A stretch of DNA of 64,000 nucleotides, taken from contig CATNEN010000003.1 in the NCBI GenBank assembly GCA_950097015.1, positions 2,789,001 to 2,853,000 on the forward strand. Reading direction: 5' to 3'. Within the stretch, counting starts at the first letter, position 1; every line of letters begins with the position of its first letter. Origin of the DNA: Macrostomum hystrix. Its lineage: Eukaryota > Platyhelminthes > Macrostomidae. The position numbers and the translations under genes are program-made. Positions 35,363-51,986 of this stretch are shown in pieces. A model generated the notes under the pieces. It saw only the letters and a program-made list of their open reading frames with translations. It was not told the origin of the DNA and searched no databases.

Positions 35363-38216
35363 AAGAGGAGGATAGAGGAGGATAGAGCAGGGTGGAGGAG
35401 GCTAAAAGAGGCTAGAGGAGGTTGAGGATGGTGGAGGGTAGAGGATAGTGGGGAGGGTAGAGGAGGGTAGCGGAGGGTAGAGGATGGTTGAAGAGGGTGG
35501 AGGGTAGAGGATAGTGGGGAGGGTAGAGGATGGTGGGGAGGATCGACGAGGTTAGAGCAGGGTAGAGGAGGGTAGAGGAGGGTAGAGCAGGGTAGAGCAG
35601 GGTAGGGGAGGGTAGGGGAGGTTAGAGCAGGGTAGAGGATGGTAGGGGAGGTTAGAGCAGGGTAGAGGATGGTAGGGGAGGTTAGAGCAGGGTAGAGGAG
35701 GGTAGAGGATGGTTGATGGTAGTGGAGGGAAGAGGATGGAAGGGGGTAGAGGAGATTAGTGGATGGCTAGGGAGGGTGGTGGAGGGTAGAGGATGGCGGG
35801 GAAGATAGAGGAGGGTAGCGGAGGGTAGAGGATAGTGGGGAGGATCGACGAGGTTAGAGCAGGGTAGAGAATGGTTGAGGAGGGAAGGGGGTAGAGGAGA
35901 GTAAAGACTGGTGAAGGAGGGTAGAGGATGTTGGGGAGGATAGAGAAGGGGAGTGGAGGGTAGAGGATGGCGGGTAGGAAAGAGAAGGGGAGTGGAGGGT
36001 AGAGGATGGCGGGTAGGAAAGAGAAGGGGAGTGGAGGGTAGAGGATGGCGGGGAAGATAGAGGAGGGTAGAGGAGGGTAGAGAAGGGAAGGGGGTAGAGG
36101 AGAGTAGAGGAGGGTAGAGCAGGATAGAGCAGGGTAGAGGAGGGTAGAGGAGGGTAGAGGAGGGTCGATGGTCGATGGTAGTGGAGAGAAGAGGAGGGAA
36201 GGGGGTAGAGGAGAGTAGAGGAGGGTAGAGGAGGGTAGAGAAGGGTAGAGGAGGGTAGAGGAGGAAAGAGCAGGGAAAGATATAGTAGAGTAGAGTTGAG
36301 TAGAGGAGAGTAGAGGAGGGTAGAGGAGGAAAGAGCAGGGAAAGATAGAGTAGAGTAGAGTTGAGTAGAGGAGAGTAGAGGAGGGTAGAGCAGGGTAGAG
36401 GAGGGTAGAGGAGGGTAGAGGATGGTAGTGGAGGGAAGAGGAGGGAAGGGGGTAGAGGAGAGTAGAGGAGGGTAGAGCAGGGTAGAGCAGGGTAGAGGAG
36501 GGTAGAGGAGGTTGAGGTTAGAGGAGGGTAGAGGAGGTTGAGGTTAGAGGAGGGTAGAGGAGGGTAGAGAAGGGTAGAGGATGGTAGTGGAGAGTACAGG
36601 AGGGTAGAGCAGGGTAGAGGAGGGTAGAGGAGGGTAGAGGATGGTCGATGGTCGATGGTAGTGGAGGGAAGGGGATAGAGGAGAGTAGAGGAGGGTAGAG
36701 CAGGGTAGAGGAGGTTAGAGGAGGTTAGAGGAGGTTAGAGGAGGGTAGAGGAGGGTAGAGCAGGGTAGAGGAGGTTAGAGGAGGTTAGAGCAGGGTAGAG
36801 GAGGGTAGAGCAGGGTAGAGGAGGTTAGAGGAGGTTAGAGGAGGGTAGAGAAGGGTAGAGGAGGGTAGAGGAGGTTAGAGGAGGGTAGAGCAGGGTAGAG
36901 CAGGGTAGAGGAGGGTAGAGGAGGTTAGAGGAGGTTAGAGGAGGGTAGAGGAGGGTAGAGCAGGGTAGAGCAGGGTAGAGGAGGGTAGAGGAGGTTAGAG
37001 GAGGTTAGAGGAGGGTAGAGGAGGGTAGAGCAGGGTAGAGGAGGGTAGAGGAGGTTGAGGTTAGAGGAGGGTAGAGGAGGTTGAGGTTAGAGGAGGGTAG
37101 AGGAGGGTAGAGAAGGGTAGAGGATGGTAGTGGAGAGTAGAGGAGGGTAGAGCAGGGTAGAGGAGGGTACAGAGGAGGGTAGAGGATGGTCGATGGTCGA
37201 TGGTAGTGGAGGGAAGGGGATAGAGGAGAGTAGAGGAGGGTAGAGCAGGGTAGAGGAGGTTAGAGGAGGTTAGAGGAGGTTAGAGGAGGGTAGAGCAGGG
37301 TAGAGGAGGTTAGAGGAGGTTAGAGGAGGGTAGAGGAGGGTAGAGCAGGGTAGAGGAGGTTAGAGGAGGTTAGAGGAGGGTAGAGAAGGGTAGAGGAGGG
37401 TAGAGGAGGTTAGAGGAGGGTAGAGCAGGGTAGAGCAGGGTAGAGGAGGGTAGAGGAGGTTAGAGGAGGTTAGAGGAGGGTAGAGGAGGGTAGAGCAGGG
37501 TAGAGCAGGGTAGAGGAGGGTAGAGGAGGTTAGAGGAGGTTAGAGGAGGGTAGAGGAGGGTAGAGCAGGGTAGAGGAGGTTAGAGGAGGTTAGAGGAGGT
37601 TAGAGGAGGGTAGAGCAGGGTAGAGGAGGTTAGAGGAGGTTAGAGGAGGGTAGAGGAGGGTAGAGCAGGGTAGAGGAGGTTAGAGGAGGTTAGAGGAGGG
37701 TAGAGAAGGGTAGAGGAGGGTAGAGGAGGTTAGAGGAGGGTAGAGCAGGGTAGAGCAGGGTAGAGGAGGGTAGAGGAGGTTAGAGGAGGTTAGAGGAGGG
37801 TAGAGGAGGGTAGAGCAGGGTAGAGCAGGGTAGAGGAGGGTAGAGGAGGTTAGAGGAGGTTAGAGGAGGGTAGAGGAGGGTAGAGCAGGGTAGAGCAGGG
37901 TAAAGGAGGGTAGAGGAGGTTAGAGGAGGTTATAGGAGGGTAGAAGAGGGTAGAGAAGGGTAGAGGATGGTAGTGGAGAGAAGAGGTTAGAGCAGAGTAG
38001 AGGAGGGTAGAGGATAGTAGTAAAGGGAAGAGGAGTAGAGGGAAGAGGGAAGGGTGTAGAGGAGAGTAGAGGATGGTGAAGGAGGGTAAAGGATGGTGGG
38101 GAGGATAGTGAAGGGTAGTGGAGGGTAGAGGATGGCAGGGAAGATAGAGGAGAGTAGTGGAGGGTAGAGGATGGTTGAGGAGGGCGGAGGCTAGAGGAGA
38201 GTAGGAAAGCCTTTAG
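35363..38216. repeat. 10-bp G/A-rich minisatellite in the right arm
   Basis: About 2.85 kb of GAGGGTAGAG-type units, the complement of the left-arm array. The same variant blocks (TCGATGGTCGATGGTAGTGG, AGGGAAGGGGGTAGAGGAG) occur in the mirrored order. Confidence 0.92.
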
Positions 38217-39079
38217 GATAGTAACTAGCTAGCTGGCAATAATGTTTCTTTTTATTTTGCTAGTAGACATAATAGATTTACAAGACATAATAGATCAGGA
38301 GCTAGATCAATATAATTATATACATTTTGTCAGTCAATAAAAAGAACATTTATATAGGTAGGGACCTAGCTATTTTTAGGTATTTAGGTATATCAAAACA
38401 TTTTTCATATCAATAGCTACCAAGAGAATTTCATTTAGACTAGTCAGTTTATTTAAATACTGGTGTACTTGCATTGAATCTAGTTATATTTGTCAGGCCA
38501 TTGATTATCAATTGTGAAAGTGGTTTTGAAGTAGGCTATAATGCTGTATAGCAGTTATATATATATATATATATAGGCCTATATATATATACACTAAACA
38601 TATTTTAGCTAGGCTACACAGTACACAGAAGCACATAAGCAAGCTATACCTAAAGCTATAGTCGATATATGATATATAATTTTTTGCTATTGTCTAATAT
38701 CCTTTTGAATAGTCATATTCAACTAGCTCAGCCTAGCTACTATTAGTGCTAGTACTAAAAATAGAATTAGCAACAGCCAATTCCAATTATACGATAGCCT
38801 AATTGTATAATTACTGGCTTAAGCTTTCACTAGCCTAAACATTATGTTAGATTAGTTGTCCTGTTGCGAAACTTATTTAACATAAGCAGCATGCTTTATA
38901 TTTATATTTCAGCACGTATTTATATATAGCAGCACGTTCGACGTTTGCCCCACATAAAAGCGTTGTATTGGCTTTGAAAGCTATAAGCTGCGCGTATCAA
39001 TACGCCGCTGCGCGCAGAGTACCGCTTTGTAGGCTCGTGTTGTAACGCAGATTTGGCTTTACGGAGTGTAACACGGGTG
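35363..39079 (-). repeat. Right arm of the long inverted repeat
   Basis: Reverse complement of the left arm: a G/A-rich 10-bp array (35363-38216) then unique sequence 38217-39079, ending AACACGGGTG. The unique parts of the two arms look identical by eye. The array is about 600 bp shorter than on the left. Confidence 0.9.
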
Positions 39080-39535
39080 ATGCATAATAAAGGCACGATA
39101 ATTAAAACGAGTTAAAAAATAGTTTTGAAATCATATCAAGACACTCTAAAAGTACAATACAAAGTAAAAAAATGCATTGTTTATCAAAGCAAAAACAGAG
39201 TTTATAATTCCATAGAAATTAAAGCATATTTGTTTCTTTACTCTAGATTTATTATGTAAATTTTTTGTTTACATACTCGCAAAAGGTGTAAACGAAATAA
39301 ATATTTAAATGTCGCGAAAAGTGTGCATTGGGCCGGCCGGAATACGGCGTCGACGAAGACCAGGCTTTATATATTTATTGTATTGCGTTCCTTAAAAATG
39401 TGGAGTATATGCATTACGCAGTGTGGCGAGTTATCGCCTTATTCTCTTGAGACTATTGCTGCCACTGTACCCGAAATATATTGCTTCAGTTCAATAAGGG
39501 CTAAGGCTCTTGTCTCGTCTGTACCGTAGATGTAT
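39080..39535. other. Flank outside the right arm, nothing recognised
   Basis: AT-rich sequence with short open frames only; no gene or element could be supported. Confidence 0.5.
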
Positions 39536-39545
39536 GAGGAAACCC

Positions 39546-39791
39546 AGCTTAGAAACTTTGTCCGACTCGGAATATTCCGACACTTATTCCGACAGTTAAT
39601 GTGTTATACATTACCTGTCGGAATATTCCGACAGTTATTCCGACTCGAAATTATATGCATACATCTAATAAGCTCTCAGACAGTTATTCCGACTCGAATT
39701 TAACTGTCGGAATATCCGACAGGTAATGTATAACACATTAACTGTCGGAATAAGTGTCGGAATATTCCGAGTCGGACAAAGTTTCTAAGCT
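39546..39791. mobile_element. 246-bp palindromic MITE with 10-bp target duplication
   Basis: Inverted repeats of about 100 bp start AGCTTAGAAACTTTGTCCGA and end with its complement. Inside are repeated TCGGAATATTCCGA motifs. The 10-bp direct repeat GAGGAAACCC flanks it at 39536-39545 and 39792-39801. Long TIRs with an 8-10 bp duplication fit a non-autonomous Mutator-like element, but no transposase match is available to confirm the superfamily. Confidence 0.88.
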
Positions 39792-39801
39792 GAGGAAACC
39801 C

Positions 39802-40394
39802 TAGAACTTGTCTGTAGTGTAGTGCCTCTATAGTCAGTAGTCTGTAGTTTGTAGGAAATCCTAGATAATGATCTAGGAAATCCTGATCCAATAATCGCTT
39901 GATCATTTTTTCTTTTTCTGGTAGGGGTTCTATTTAGGGTGGGCTTTCTTTGGCTAGGGCCTATGCTGCCTATTTTTCATGACTCATAAGTAGCAACTCC
40001 ACTATTCCTATTTTCTAATGTAAATTCTTTTTTTGCAATTGGTTTGCAGGGGACTGCTGGTCGAGAACTTAAACTGTATTTAATGAAATATGTATATTTA
40101 AAATAACATACTTAGGTTTCATTCAAGCTAATCCTTTCTGTTAAGCATTTAGCCTTAAGTTATAGATCCATGGAGAGTCTAAGGACCAGGTAAGTCCAGG
40201 TTCAGTTTTTATTGAAGCAGTCCTAACTTATTAGGCCTAATAAACAAAGTTTGTTAGGGTTAGGTTATTCCGTAAAGAATAGAATAACAGAGCACCTAAG
40301 CACTGCTCACCAGTGCTCTTGAGCTTAGCCTGCTCAGGCAGCTATTTAAATTACATTTTAGTTTACTTTCAGGGCCATAGGTCTCACAGACTGC
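39802..40394. other. Intergenic sequence, nothing recognised
   Basis: Unique-looking sequence between the MITE and the LINE remnant; no supported gene or element. Confidence 0.5.
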
Positions 40395-41215
40395 TTAGCC
40401 CTGGATTGGGAGTGGGTTCTGCCTGTTGATTTGTCTCCATCTCAGGGCAGCCCATAGGACATTGAGGATGGGAACTCGGCCCGGAGCACGAGGCAGCTCC
40501 GGCTCGATGTGGAAGCTGTGCAGCCGAGCTGCTCTCATCTTGAGCAGCCAGGCCACACCGAGCTGCTTGACTCTGGCTGAGAGCATTGGCATGCCGGCCA
40601 GTTTGTGAAGGTATTCAGTGCTCAGGTAAGAAAGCACACTTATAGCAGATTTGCAGAGCAAGGTTCTGGATCTTTTGCAGTTTCATCTGGTTGGTGACAC
40701 AAATCAGAGTCAATATTGGGGCACCGTAGGTAAGAATGCTCTCACCATAGGCCCTGTACAGCATCTTGAGAGTGACGCTGCTCAGTTTGGTGATCTTGGT
40801 GATGTGGCACAGGGACATGACAATGGCCCTGCACGTGTTCGCCATGTTGTCCATGTGTTTGTTCAAGCAAAGATTGGCGTTGAGGAGGACACCTAGAAAT
40901 TTCACTTCCTAACAGTAGGGGACCTCCGTCTGTCCCAGCTGCAGTTTGGGTCGCAAGTCGGCGCAAGCTGTCGGCTTGTAGTTGAAGGCTATTGCCTTGC
41001 TTACTGCACCACTCCCAGACTTGTCTGACCTATAGCTCTATAGCTTTATAGCTAGCTCTATAGGCATGTCCGCAGACCAGCAAAGGTGTCTGCGGAAGCC
41101 CAGATGGCCATGTCGTCAGCAAACTGACTGCATTTCACATTTGGATTTTCAGGAATTGGCATTGTGCCGATGTACAGCAGTGCAGGTGAGGACTCAAGAT
41201 GCCTCCTTGAGGTAT
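40395..41215 (-). pseudogene. Non-LTR retrotransposon (LINE) reverse transcriptase remnant
   Basis: On the minus strand the order is CIPQGGILSP (RT motif), FADDMAIW (the catalytic F/YADD motif, near 41110), then MKFLGVLLNANLCLNKHMDN and a C-terminal tail with SILTYGAP and KLQKIQNLAL, typical of Jockey/CR1-like elements. Frameshifts separate the segments and the 5' part and endonuclease are missing. It is a dead fragment. Confidence 0.85.
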
Positions 41216-42559
41216 GCAGCTAGGATAAACAAAGTTTATTAATCTGTAGTATATAATCACTCCATGTATATTACTATTAAGGCCCTACCTTAATGACTGA
41301 GATTGGGAAGTAATGACAACTTTGTATTTTGTTTGGCAATTTTATGTTAATGTTCATTTACATTAATTATGGCAACCAGCTACTAAATTACTTTTCTTTC
41401 CAGATACTAGGCTTTAGCAACCTTGCAAAAATGCACAGCCAACAACCTCAATTCAGCTAGAATAGGCCTAGCTAGGTTACTTTTGTGGCATTGCATCTTC
41501 AAAATGTTATTCTAAAAGTTGGAACTATTAGTACATCTAACATCACCAAGGTATAGCTATAAACTTTCTAAGTAGTCCTTAAGCAGATTGTCATATTGAC
41601 AAAATCCAAGGCTTTAGACTTTGAAAATCTTGTTGCTGGTGGTGCTAATACTTTCTTGATTACTCTTATTAGTATAGGCTTAGGCCTAACAATACATTTA
41701 GGCAGGCACATAGAATGCACATGCTATTTTAGAAGTAGACCAGCTTGTATTTATTATATTTATTATTAAAATACATAATAAGAAACTAACTATTCAACTT
41801 TGTTCTATCTTGGCAACAAAATTTACAGCCTGAAATTAAATCTGCTGCAGTAGAAAGCTCACTTGGATGAATAAAAAGCCACTGTTTTAGTGGCTCTAGT
41901 CTCCAGTATTGGTGTAATACATTAAGATTGAGTACTCAATTATAAAATATAAATTATTTTTGTCATTTTTAAGTAAGATTTAAAAGCCTAATGTTAGTAA
42001 GGCAAGAAAGACTAACATAGTAATGTTAGTATTTAATTCTGTCATGTCTACAAATTACCAGAAAATTTGAAACCAGGTATTAAAAAATTTTTTGATGTTA
42101 TTTATAATTGTTGTTAAATAGTTGTGCTAGTTAGTGACCTAAACCTTTATAGTTCTTAAAATAAAGCAAAAATGTCCTATTTATATGGCATAGTATAATA
42201 TTACAGACTGTGTATTGGTAAATATTGTTATCTCAAGCCTTTTATAACTTTGTTGACATACGTAAAAGTCTTTTGTTCATTTCTAACTTCTATATTTTGA
42301 ACAAAGAGAAGTTTCTTAATAGTCTTATTTTATTTATTTTGCAGTGCAGCCCAAAATTGTCAGTCTTCACTAAACAAAACATATTTGTGATACTTCTGTT
42401 GCTTTACTGTAAGGTCTTGTCATTTCTGACCATTCCACATTGTTCATAATCTGTCTCCTTTTTAAAGCCTTTGTATGATCTGTAGCTCATAGATTCAAAA
42501 TAATTCTGTCAATCTTGTAATTTGTATCATTCTTATATAAAATCTTCCTAATCTAAACT
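41216..42559. other. AT-rich intergenic region upstream of the poly(A) polymerase gene
   Basis: No coding sequence is recognisable. It should contain the promoter and 5' UTR of the gene starting at 42560, but no clear core promoter motif can be assigned. Confidence 0.55.
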
Positions 42560-47540
<4,981 letters not shown>

Positions 47541-47877
47541 AAAGATTGCGACATAATGGATAACTGTTAAAACTAGTGAGAACTGATTATTGTAGTATTG
47601 TTTGACATAGACTCCGATGGCATTATATAGTGCATATAAACCTCTGCGTATTGCTATTCTACGTAAATTAAAACTTTATTTTGTCTGCTCTCTCTACTGT
47701 GACATGTGACTTTTTGCTGTTGGTTTTTTTGCTTTTCTCTTTAGGTCGCTGGTGTAGAAAGGAAAGAAACATTTCAATTGGTAATTTGTAACCTATTAAG
47801 TTCTTGACTTAGTTAACTTTTTTCCTGCCCTTATCTTTGAATCTCGAAGATTCCCGCTATCTCTCAGATTACCATCT
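47541..47877. other. 3' flank of the poly(A) polymerase gene
   Basis: Likely 3' UTR and termination region. No exact AATAAA was found close to the stop; an ATTAAA-type hexamer occurs near 47668-47674. Confidence 0.45.
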
Positions 47878-48718
47878 GTCAGTCTCAGATTCTCCCCCCT
47901 GTTGTGTCTCAGATTCTCCCCCTGTTGAGTCTCAGATTCTCCCCCCTGTTGTGTCTCAGATTCTCCCACTGTTGAGTCTCAGATTCCCCCCCCCTGTTGT
48001 GTCTCAGATTCTCCCCCCTGTTGTGTCTCAGATTCTCCCACTGTTGAGTCTCAGATTCTCCCCCCTGTTGTGTCTCAGATTCTCCCCCCTGTTGTGTCAT
48101 AGATTCTCCCTCTGTTGAGTCTCAGATTCCCCCCCTGTTGAGTCTCAGATTCTCCCCCCCCCTGTTGAGTCTCAGATTCTCCCCCTGTTGAGTCTCAGAT
48201 TCTCCCCCTGTTGTGTCTCAGATTCTCCCCCCTGTTGTGTCATAGATTCTCCCCCTGTTGAGTCTCAGATTCTCCCCCCCTGTTGAGTCTCAGATTCTCC
48301 CCCCCCTGTTGTGTCATAGATTCTCCCCCTGTTGAGTCTCAGATTCTCCCCCCCTGTTGAGTCTCAGATTCTCCCCCTGTTGAGTCTCAGATTCTCCCCC
48401 TGTTGAGTCTCAGATTCTCCCCCTGTTGAGTCTCAGATTCTCCCCCTGTTGAGTCTCAGATTCTCCCCCTGTTGAGTCTTAGATTTCTCCCTGTTGAGTC
48501 TTAGATTATCTCCCTGTTGAGTCTCAGATTCTCCCCCTGTTGAGTCTCAGATTCTCCCCCTGTTGAGTCTCAGATTCTCCCCCTGTTGAGTCTCAGATTC
48601 TTCCCCTGTTGAGTCTCAGATTCTCCCCCCTGTTGAGTCTCAGATTCTCCCCCTGTTGAGTCTCAGATTCTCCCCCTGTTGAGTCTTAGATTATCTCCCT
48701 GTTGAGTCTCAGATTGTC
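47878..48718. repeat. 23-bp minisatellite
   Basis: About 36 copies of GAGTCTCAGATTCTCCCCCT plus GTT, with C-run length variation (4 to 9 C) and GTGTC/GAGTC alternation. Confidence 0.93.
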
Positions 48719-49567
48719 GAAGTCTGTGTACATGGCTTATATCGCATTAATGGTTACTAACTGGTGCTTCAAAATTAAGCCCAAAAGTATCGACCTTTAA
48801 AAGGTTAGAATGTTTTTCATGCATCAATAGTATTAGTATTAAGTAATGAATCGTTACTAGACAAAAAGTGTAACTATATTTGCTATTGTTTGAGCTGTCA
48901 ATCCCTCTAAGGACTTATTGGCTATCAGCTGATGTTTTAGTGACTGTTGATGAAAATCGAAACAAAAATTATAAAATGTCCTCGATTACGTCCAATCATA
49001 AAAACGCTTGTTCCTATTGTGATTATATTCTTTAAGTTTTTGCATTATTTGTATTACTGCTAGTACCATATTGATTTTGTGACAGGCTTTAAAATTTTCA
49101 GAAATTTCTAAAAAAACACAAACTCTGTTGCATTTTTACCAACCCATGCAAGACAGTGTTCAGATTCTTGCAAATTTATGACCTAGTTACAAGCTCCATT
49201 GTCACATTGTTCTATGTGACATTGCGAATATTCGCGACTATTCGCGCTGCTTAAAAAAGAATTGTTGGAATAATATTTCAGACATAATTTCAGCAATCCT
49301 TTGTTATCACTTGGTTTATTTTTTGTCGACTGCAGATTAGCTTTATGCTTCTTAAGCCTTAATCTGGTTCTACTAATGCACATTATATATTTATGAGCTT
49401 TGTCTATGCATACAGCACTAAGAGGTTTTTCATGCAAATAAACTGTTAAAAACTGGCACATCTCGTTGTTATTTGAAATTTAATTAGCAAAATTGTTTGG
49501 CTGTTTAACAATGAGTTTTTATATACTCGTATGTTATACTTGTTTTGCAACACTGTATACAGCAGTT
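48719..49567. other. Intergenic sequence, nothing recognised
   Basis: AT-rich, non-repetitive sequence between two minisatellites; only short open frames without motifs. Confidence 0.5.
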
Positions 49568-50020
49568 GCAGCTTTTGCTTCGATTCTATCTGCGGATCTT
49601 GCTTCAATTCTATCTGCAGATCTTGCTTCGATTCTAGCTGCGGATCTTGTCTCGATTCTATCTGCGGATCTTGTCTCGATTCTATCTGCGGATCTTGCCT
49701 CGATTCTATCTGCGGATCTTGCTTCGATTCTAGCTGCGGATCTTGCTTCGATTCTAGCTGCGGATCTTGCTTCGATTCTATCTGCGGATCTTCCTTCGAT
49801 TCTATCTGCGGATCTTGCTTCGATTCTAGCTGCAGATCTTGCCTCGATTCTAGCTGCGGATCTTGCTTCGATTCTAGCTGCAGCTCTTGCAACGATTCTA
49901 TTTAATACTCTTGCTACCATTCTATTTGATACTCTTGCTACCATTCTATTTGATACTCTTGCTACGATTCCAGTTGCTACTCGTGCTACGATTCTAGCTG
50001 TAGCTTTTGCTACGATCTTA
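49568..50020. repeat. 24-bp minisatellite
   Basis: About 18 units of GCGGATCTTGCTTCGATTCT plus ATCT, decaying at the right end to GATACTCTTGCTACCATTCT. Three frames are open at once because of the period, so I do not call a gene. Confidence 0.9.
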
Positions 50021-50429
50021 CGGTAAGCCACTGTTTAATATAAATGTGCGTTCTACAAATGGTATGAGAATTGCCTGAACTAAACCCCATGTAGCACCAA
50101 ACAGACAAGCTTATCGCAGCAGTGACAATGACATCGGCTTGAAAAATGGAAATAAATAATACGGGTATTAAATTCTTCCCCAAGCAAAGCACAATGGCAG
50201 CTGGTTTCGACTACTCTGAAGAGAGTCAATCATTCGTAAGTGCTATAGGAGAGAATATAGTTAGATTAAGTTGGTCCTATTGTGCGACGAATATTATAAC
50301 TTTTGTACGACTTCGTAGATGAGACTATTTTACTTCATGCTTTATGTAGCTATTATTGATCAGATAATGCGTGCTAGTGCGAGAAACAGAAGAACACAAG
50401 AACCTCCATCCCCCGTATTCATGCTGCGG

Positions 50430-50706
50430 GATGAGTGGCAGAGCGGTCCAACGCGTTTGCCTCTCGCATCAAGGTCCTTGGGCTCGATTCCGCGGCGAGG
50501 CCACATTTGGGGCGCAGCCGCGGAGAGAAGGCTTGGTGGCTTGTCCTGCAATTTATGCCCTTGAGGGCCAACCACCAAGGCACAGTGAGTGTACACTGCT
50601 TGACGATAAGAAATCAGGGCAGATGTACACACCTGTGTGAGTGTGTGCTCAGGAGTCAGTGAAGTAGGCAGAATTACCTTCTCGCTGGCTGCGGGTCTAG
50701 TGTCAC
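50430..50706 (+). mobile_element. tRNA-derived SINE, family 1 (best copy)
   Basis: Starts GATGAGTGGCAGAGCGGTCC (A box TGGCAGAGCGG), with a B box GGGCTCGATTCC about 50 bases on, a non-tRNA body (GGAGAGAAGGCTTGGTGGC, GAGGGCCAACCACCAAGG) and a tail CTGCGGGTCTAGTGTCACA. Similar copies occur at 33225, 43626 and 24215. Confidence 0.85.
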
Positions 50707-50757
50707 AAATGATTTGTCTGTGTGCCAACAGCCTTCCTGCAAACATTAATTTTATTG

Positions 50758-51275
50758 CACGGTGGCGCACACCCAAAGCTACGTGGCGCCCACCCAAAGC
50801 TACACGGTGGCGCACACCCAAAGCCACGGTGGCGCCCACCCAAAGCTACGGTGGCGCACACCCAAAGCCACGGTGGCGCCCACCCAAAGCTACACGGTGG
50901 CGCGCACCCAAAGCTACACGGTGGCGCGCACCCAAAGCTACAGTGGTGCACACCCAAAGACACGGTGGCGCACACCCAAAGCTACGGTGGCGCGCACCCA
51001 AAGCTACGGTGGCACACACCCAAAGCTACGGTGGCGCGCACCCAAAGCTACGGTGGCGCGCACCCAAAGCTACGGTGGCGCGCACCCAAAGCTACGGTGG
51101 CGCACACCCAAAGCCACGGTGGCGCACACCCAAAGCTACGGTGGCGCGCACCCAAAGCCACGGTGGCGCGCACCCAAAGCCACGGTGGCGCACACCCAAA
51201 GCCACGGTGGCGCACACCCAAAGCTACGGTGGCGCGCACCCAAAGCCACGGTGGCGCACACCCAAAGCTACGGTA
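50758..51275. repeat. 22-bp minisatellite
   Basis: About 23 copies of GGTGGCGCACACCCAAAGCT plus AC, with GCGCGC/GCGCAC/GCGCCC and GCTAC/GCCAC variants. It directly follows the SINE. The long frames across it are repeat artefacts. Confidence 0.94.
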
Positions 51276-51860
51276 TCGCAAATCCTCAGTACTCGTTAAA
51301 AGTTAACAGTGGAGTAGGCTGAATTTTTTAAGTGCCCGAGTGTGCTAGCACACACTCACTCTAAAGAGTATGATCTGTCACAATGGCTTTAGAATAGCTA
51401 TAGAAACAGCTGACAATACCATCGGATGGCTTTAACCTTCGAAGTTATCTGGGTTGAGGAGCGTGAGGGTCGCTAACATTCCTAAAAAGCACACAAGTGA
51501 GTACTAGCTTGAGTCCATTTCAATTGGTTGAGTTTGTTGCATTACGACTTACGAGCAATGATCGCGTAGTTACAGAAACAATTGACGAACTGGTGTAGAA
51601 TTAGCCCTGCTCTAAGCCGAGTATTCGAACTGGATTGAACCAGTTATCCGGCTGGAAACCAAGCTGCATGTGTCTTCAATAGGATCGGAGAATGCATGAA
51701 CGGAATAGAATACTGACCAAGGGGGACACGAGGACACGAGAAAGAGCTTTCTTAACTCTACAGCAAATGCGCTGGCTTACGTGGCATACTAGCTTAGCAA
51801 TCGATGCGATGCGATTTTAAAGTTTCAGAACATTTTAAGCCTAATCAATAAGCAGGGCTG
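51276..51860. other. Upstream region of the LCCL gene
   Basis: No coding sequence or element recognised. It is expected to hold promoter-proximal regulatory sequence of the gene starting at 51987. Confidence 0.45.
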
Positions 51861-51868
51861 CATAAATA
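51861..51868 (+). promoter_or_regulatory. Possible TATA box of the LCCL gene
   Basis: CATAAATA lies about 126 bp before the proposed ATG at 51987. A start site some 30 bp downstream would give a short 5' UTR. This is based on sequence resemblance only. Confidence 0.3.
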
Positions 51869-51986
51869 CAGTCAGGTGGTCAAAAAAATATGCAATTCAC
51901 AACTTGAATAGCTTCAGGAGTGAAGTAGAGTGTATCATATTGTTAAAATATATTGCTTTAACATAGATACTGAGCACGGTGTCGGC

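Larger units (their letters stand above)
17324..39079. mobile_element. Candidate giant KDZ-type DNA transposon bounded by long inverted repeats (about 21.8 kb)
   Basis: The left arm (from 17324, CACCCGTGTTACACTCCG) reappears in reverse complement ending at 39079. The unique outer 860 bp of the arms align with no length difference (17324 pairs with 39079, 18181 with 38222). Between them lie a KDZ transposase gene on the minus strand next to the right arm and an unrecognised multi-exon gene on the plus strand next to the left arm. I found no target-site duplication: the flanks are CTGGGAC on the left and ATGCATA on the right. The unit may instead be an inverted segmental duplication or an assembly artefact. 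That it is one mobile element is inference from arm symmetry plus transposase content. Confidence 0.55.

Noticed and set aside
17324-39079. A target-site duplication at the ends of the inverted repeat
   Set aside because: The flanks (CTGGGAC and ATGCATA) do not match at any offset I tried, so I do not claim one.
17324-39079. A TET/JBP oxygenase accompanying the KDZ transposase, as in some fungal elements
   Set aside because: No sequence with the expected dioxygenase motifs was seen in any frame inside the unit.
49493-50031. A 177-codon plus-strand frame and a 165-codon minus-strand frame
   Set aside because: The 24-bp period leaves three frames open at once. There are no splice or start features and no non-repeat domain.
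50637-51322. Three overlapping frames of about 190-220 codons
   Set aside because: They are a 22-bp minisatellite. The period is not a multiple of three, so each frame cycles through all phases of the repeat.
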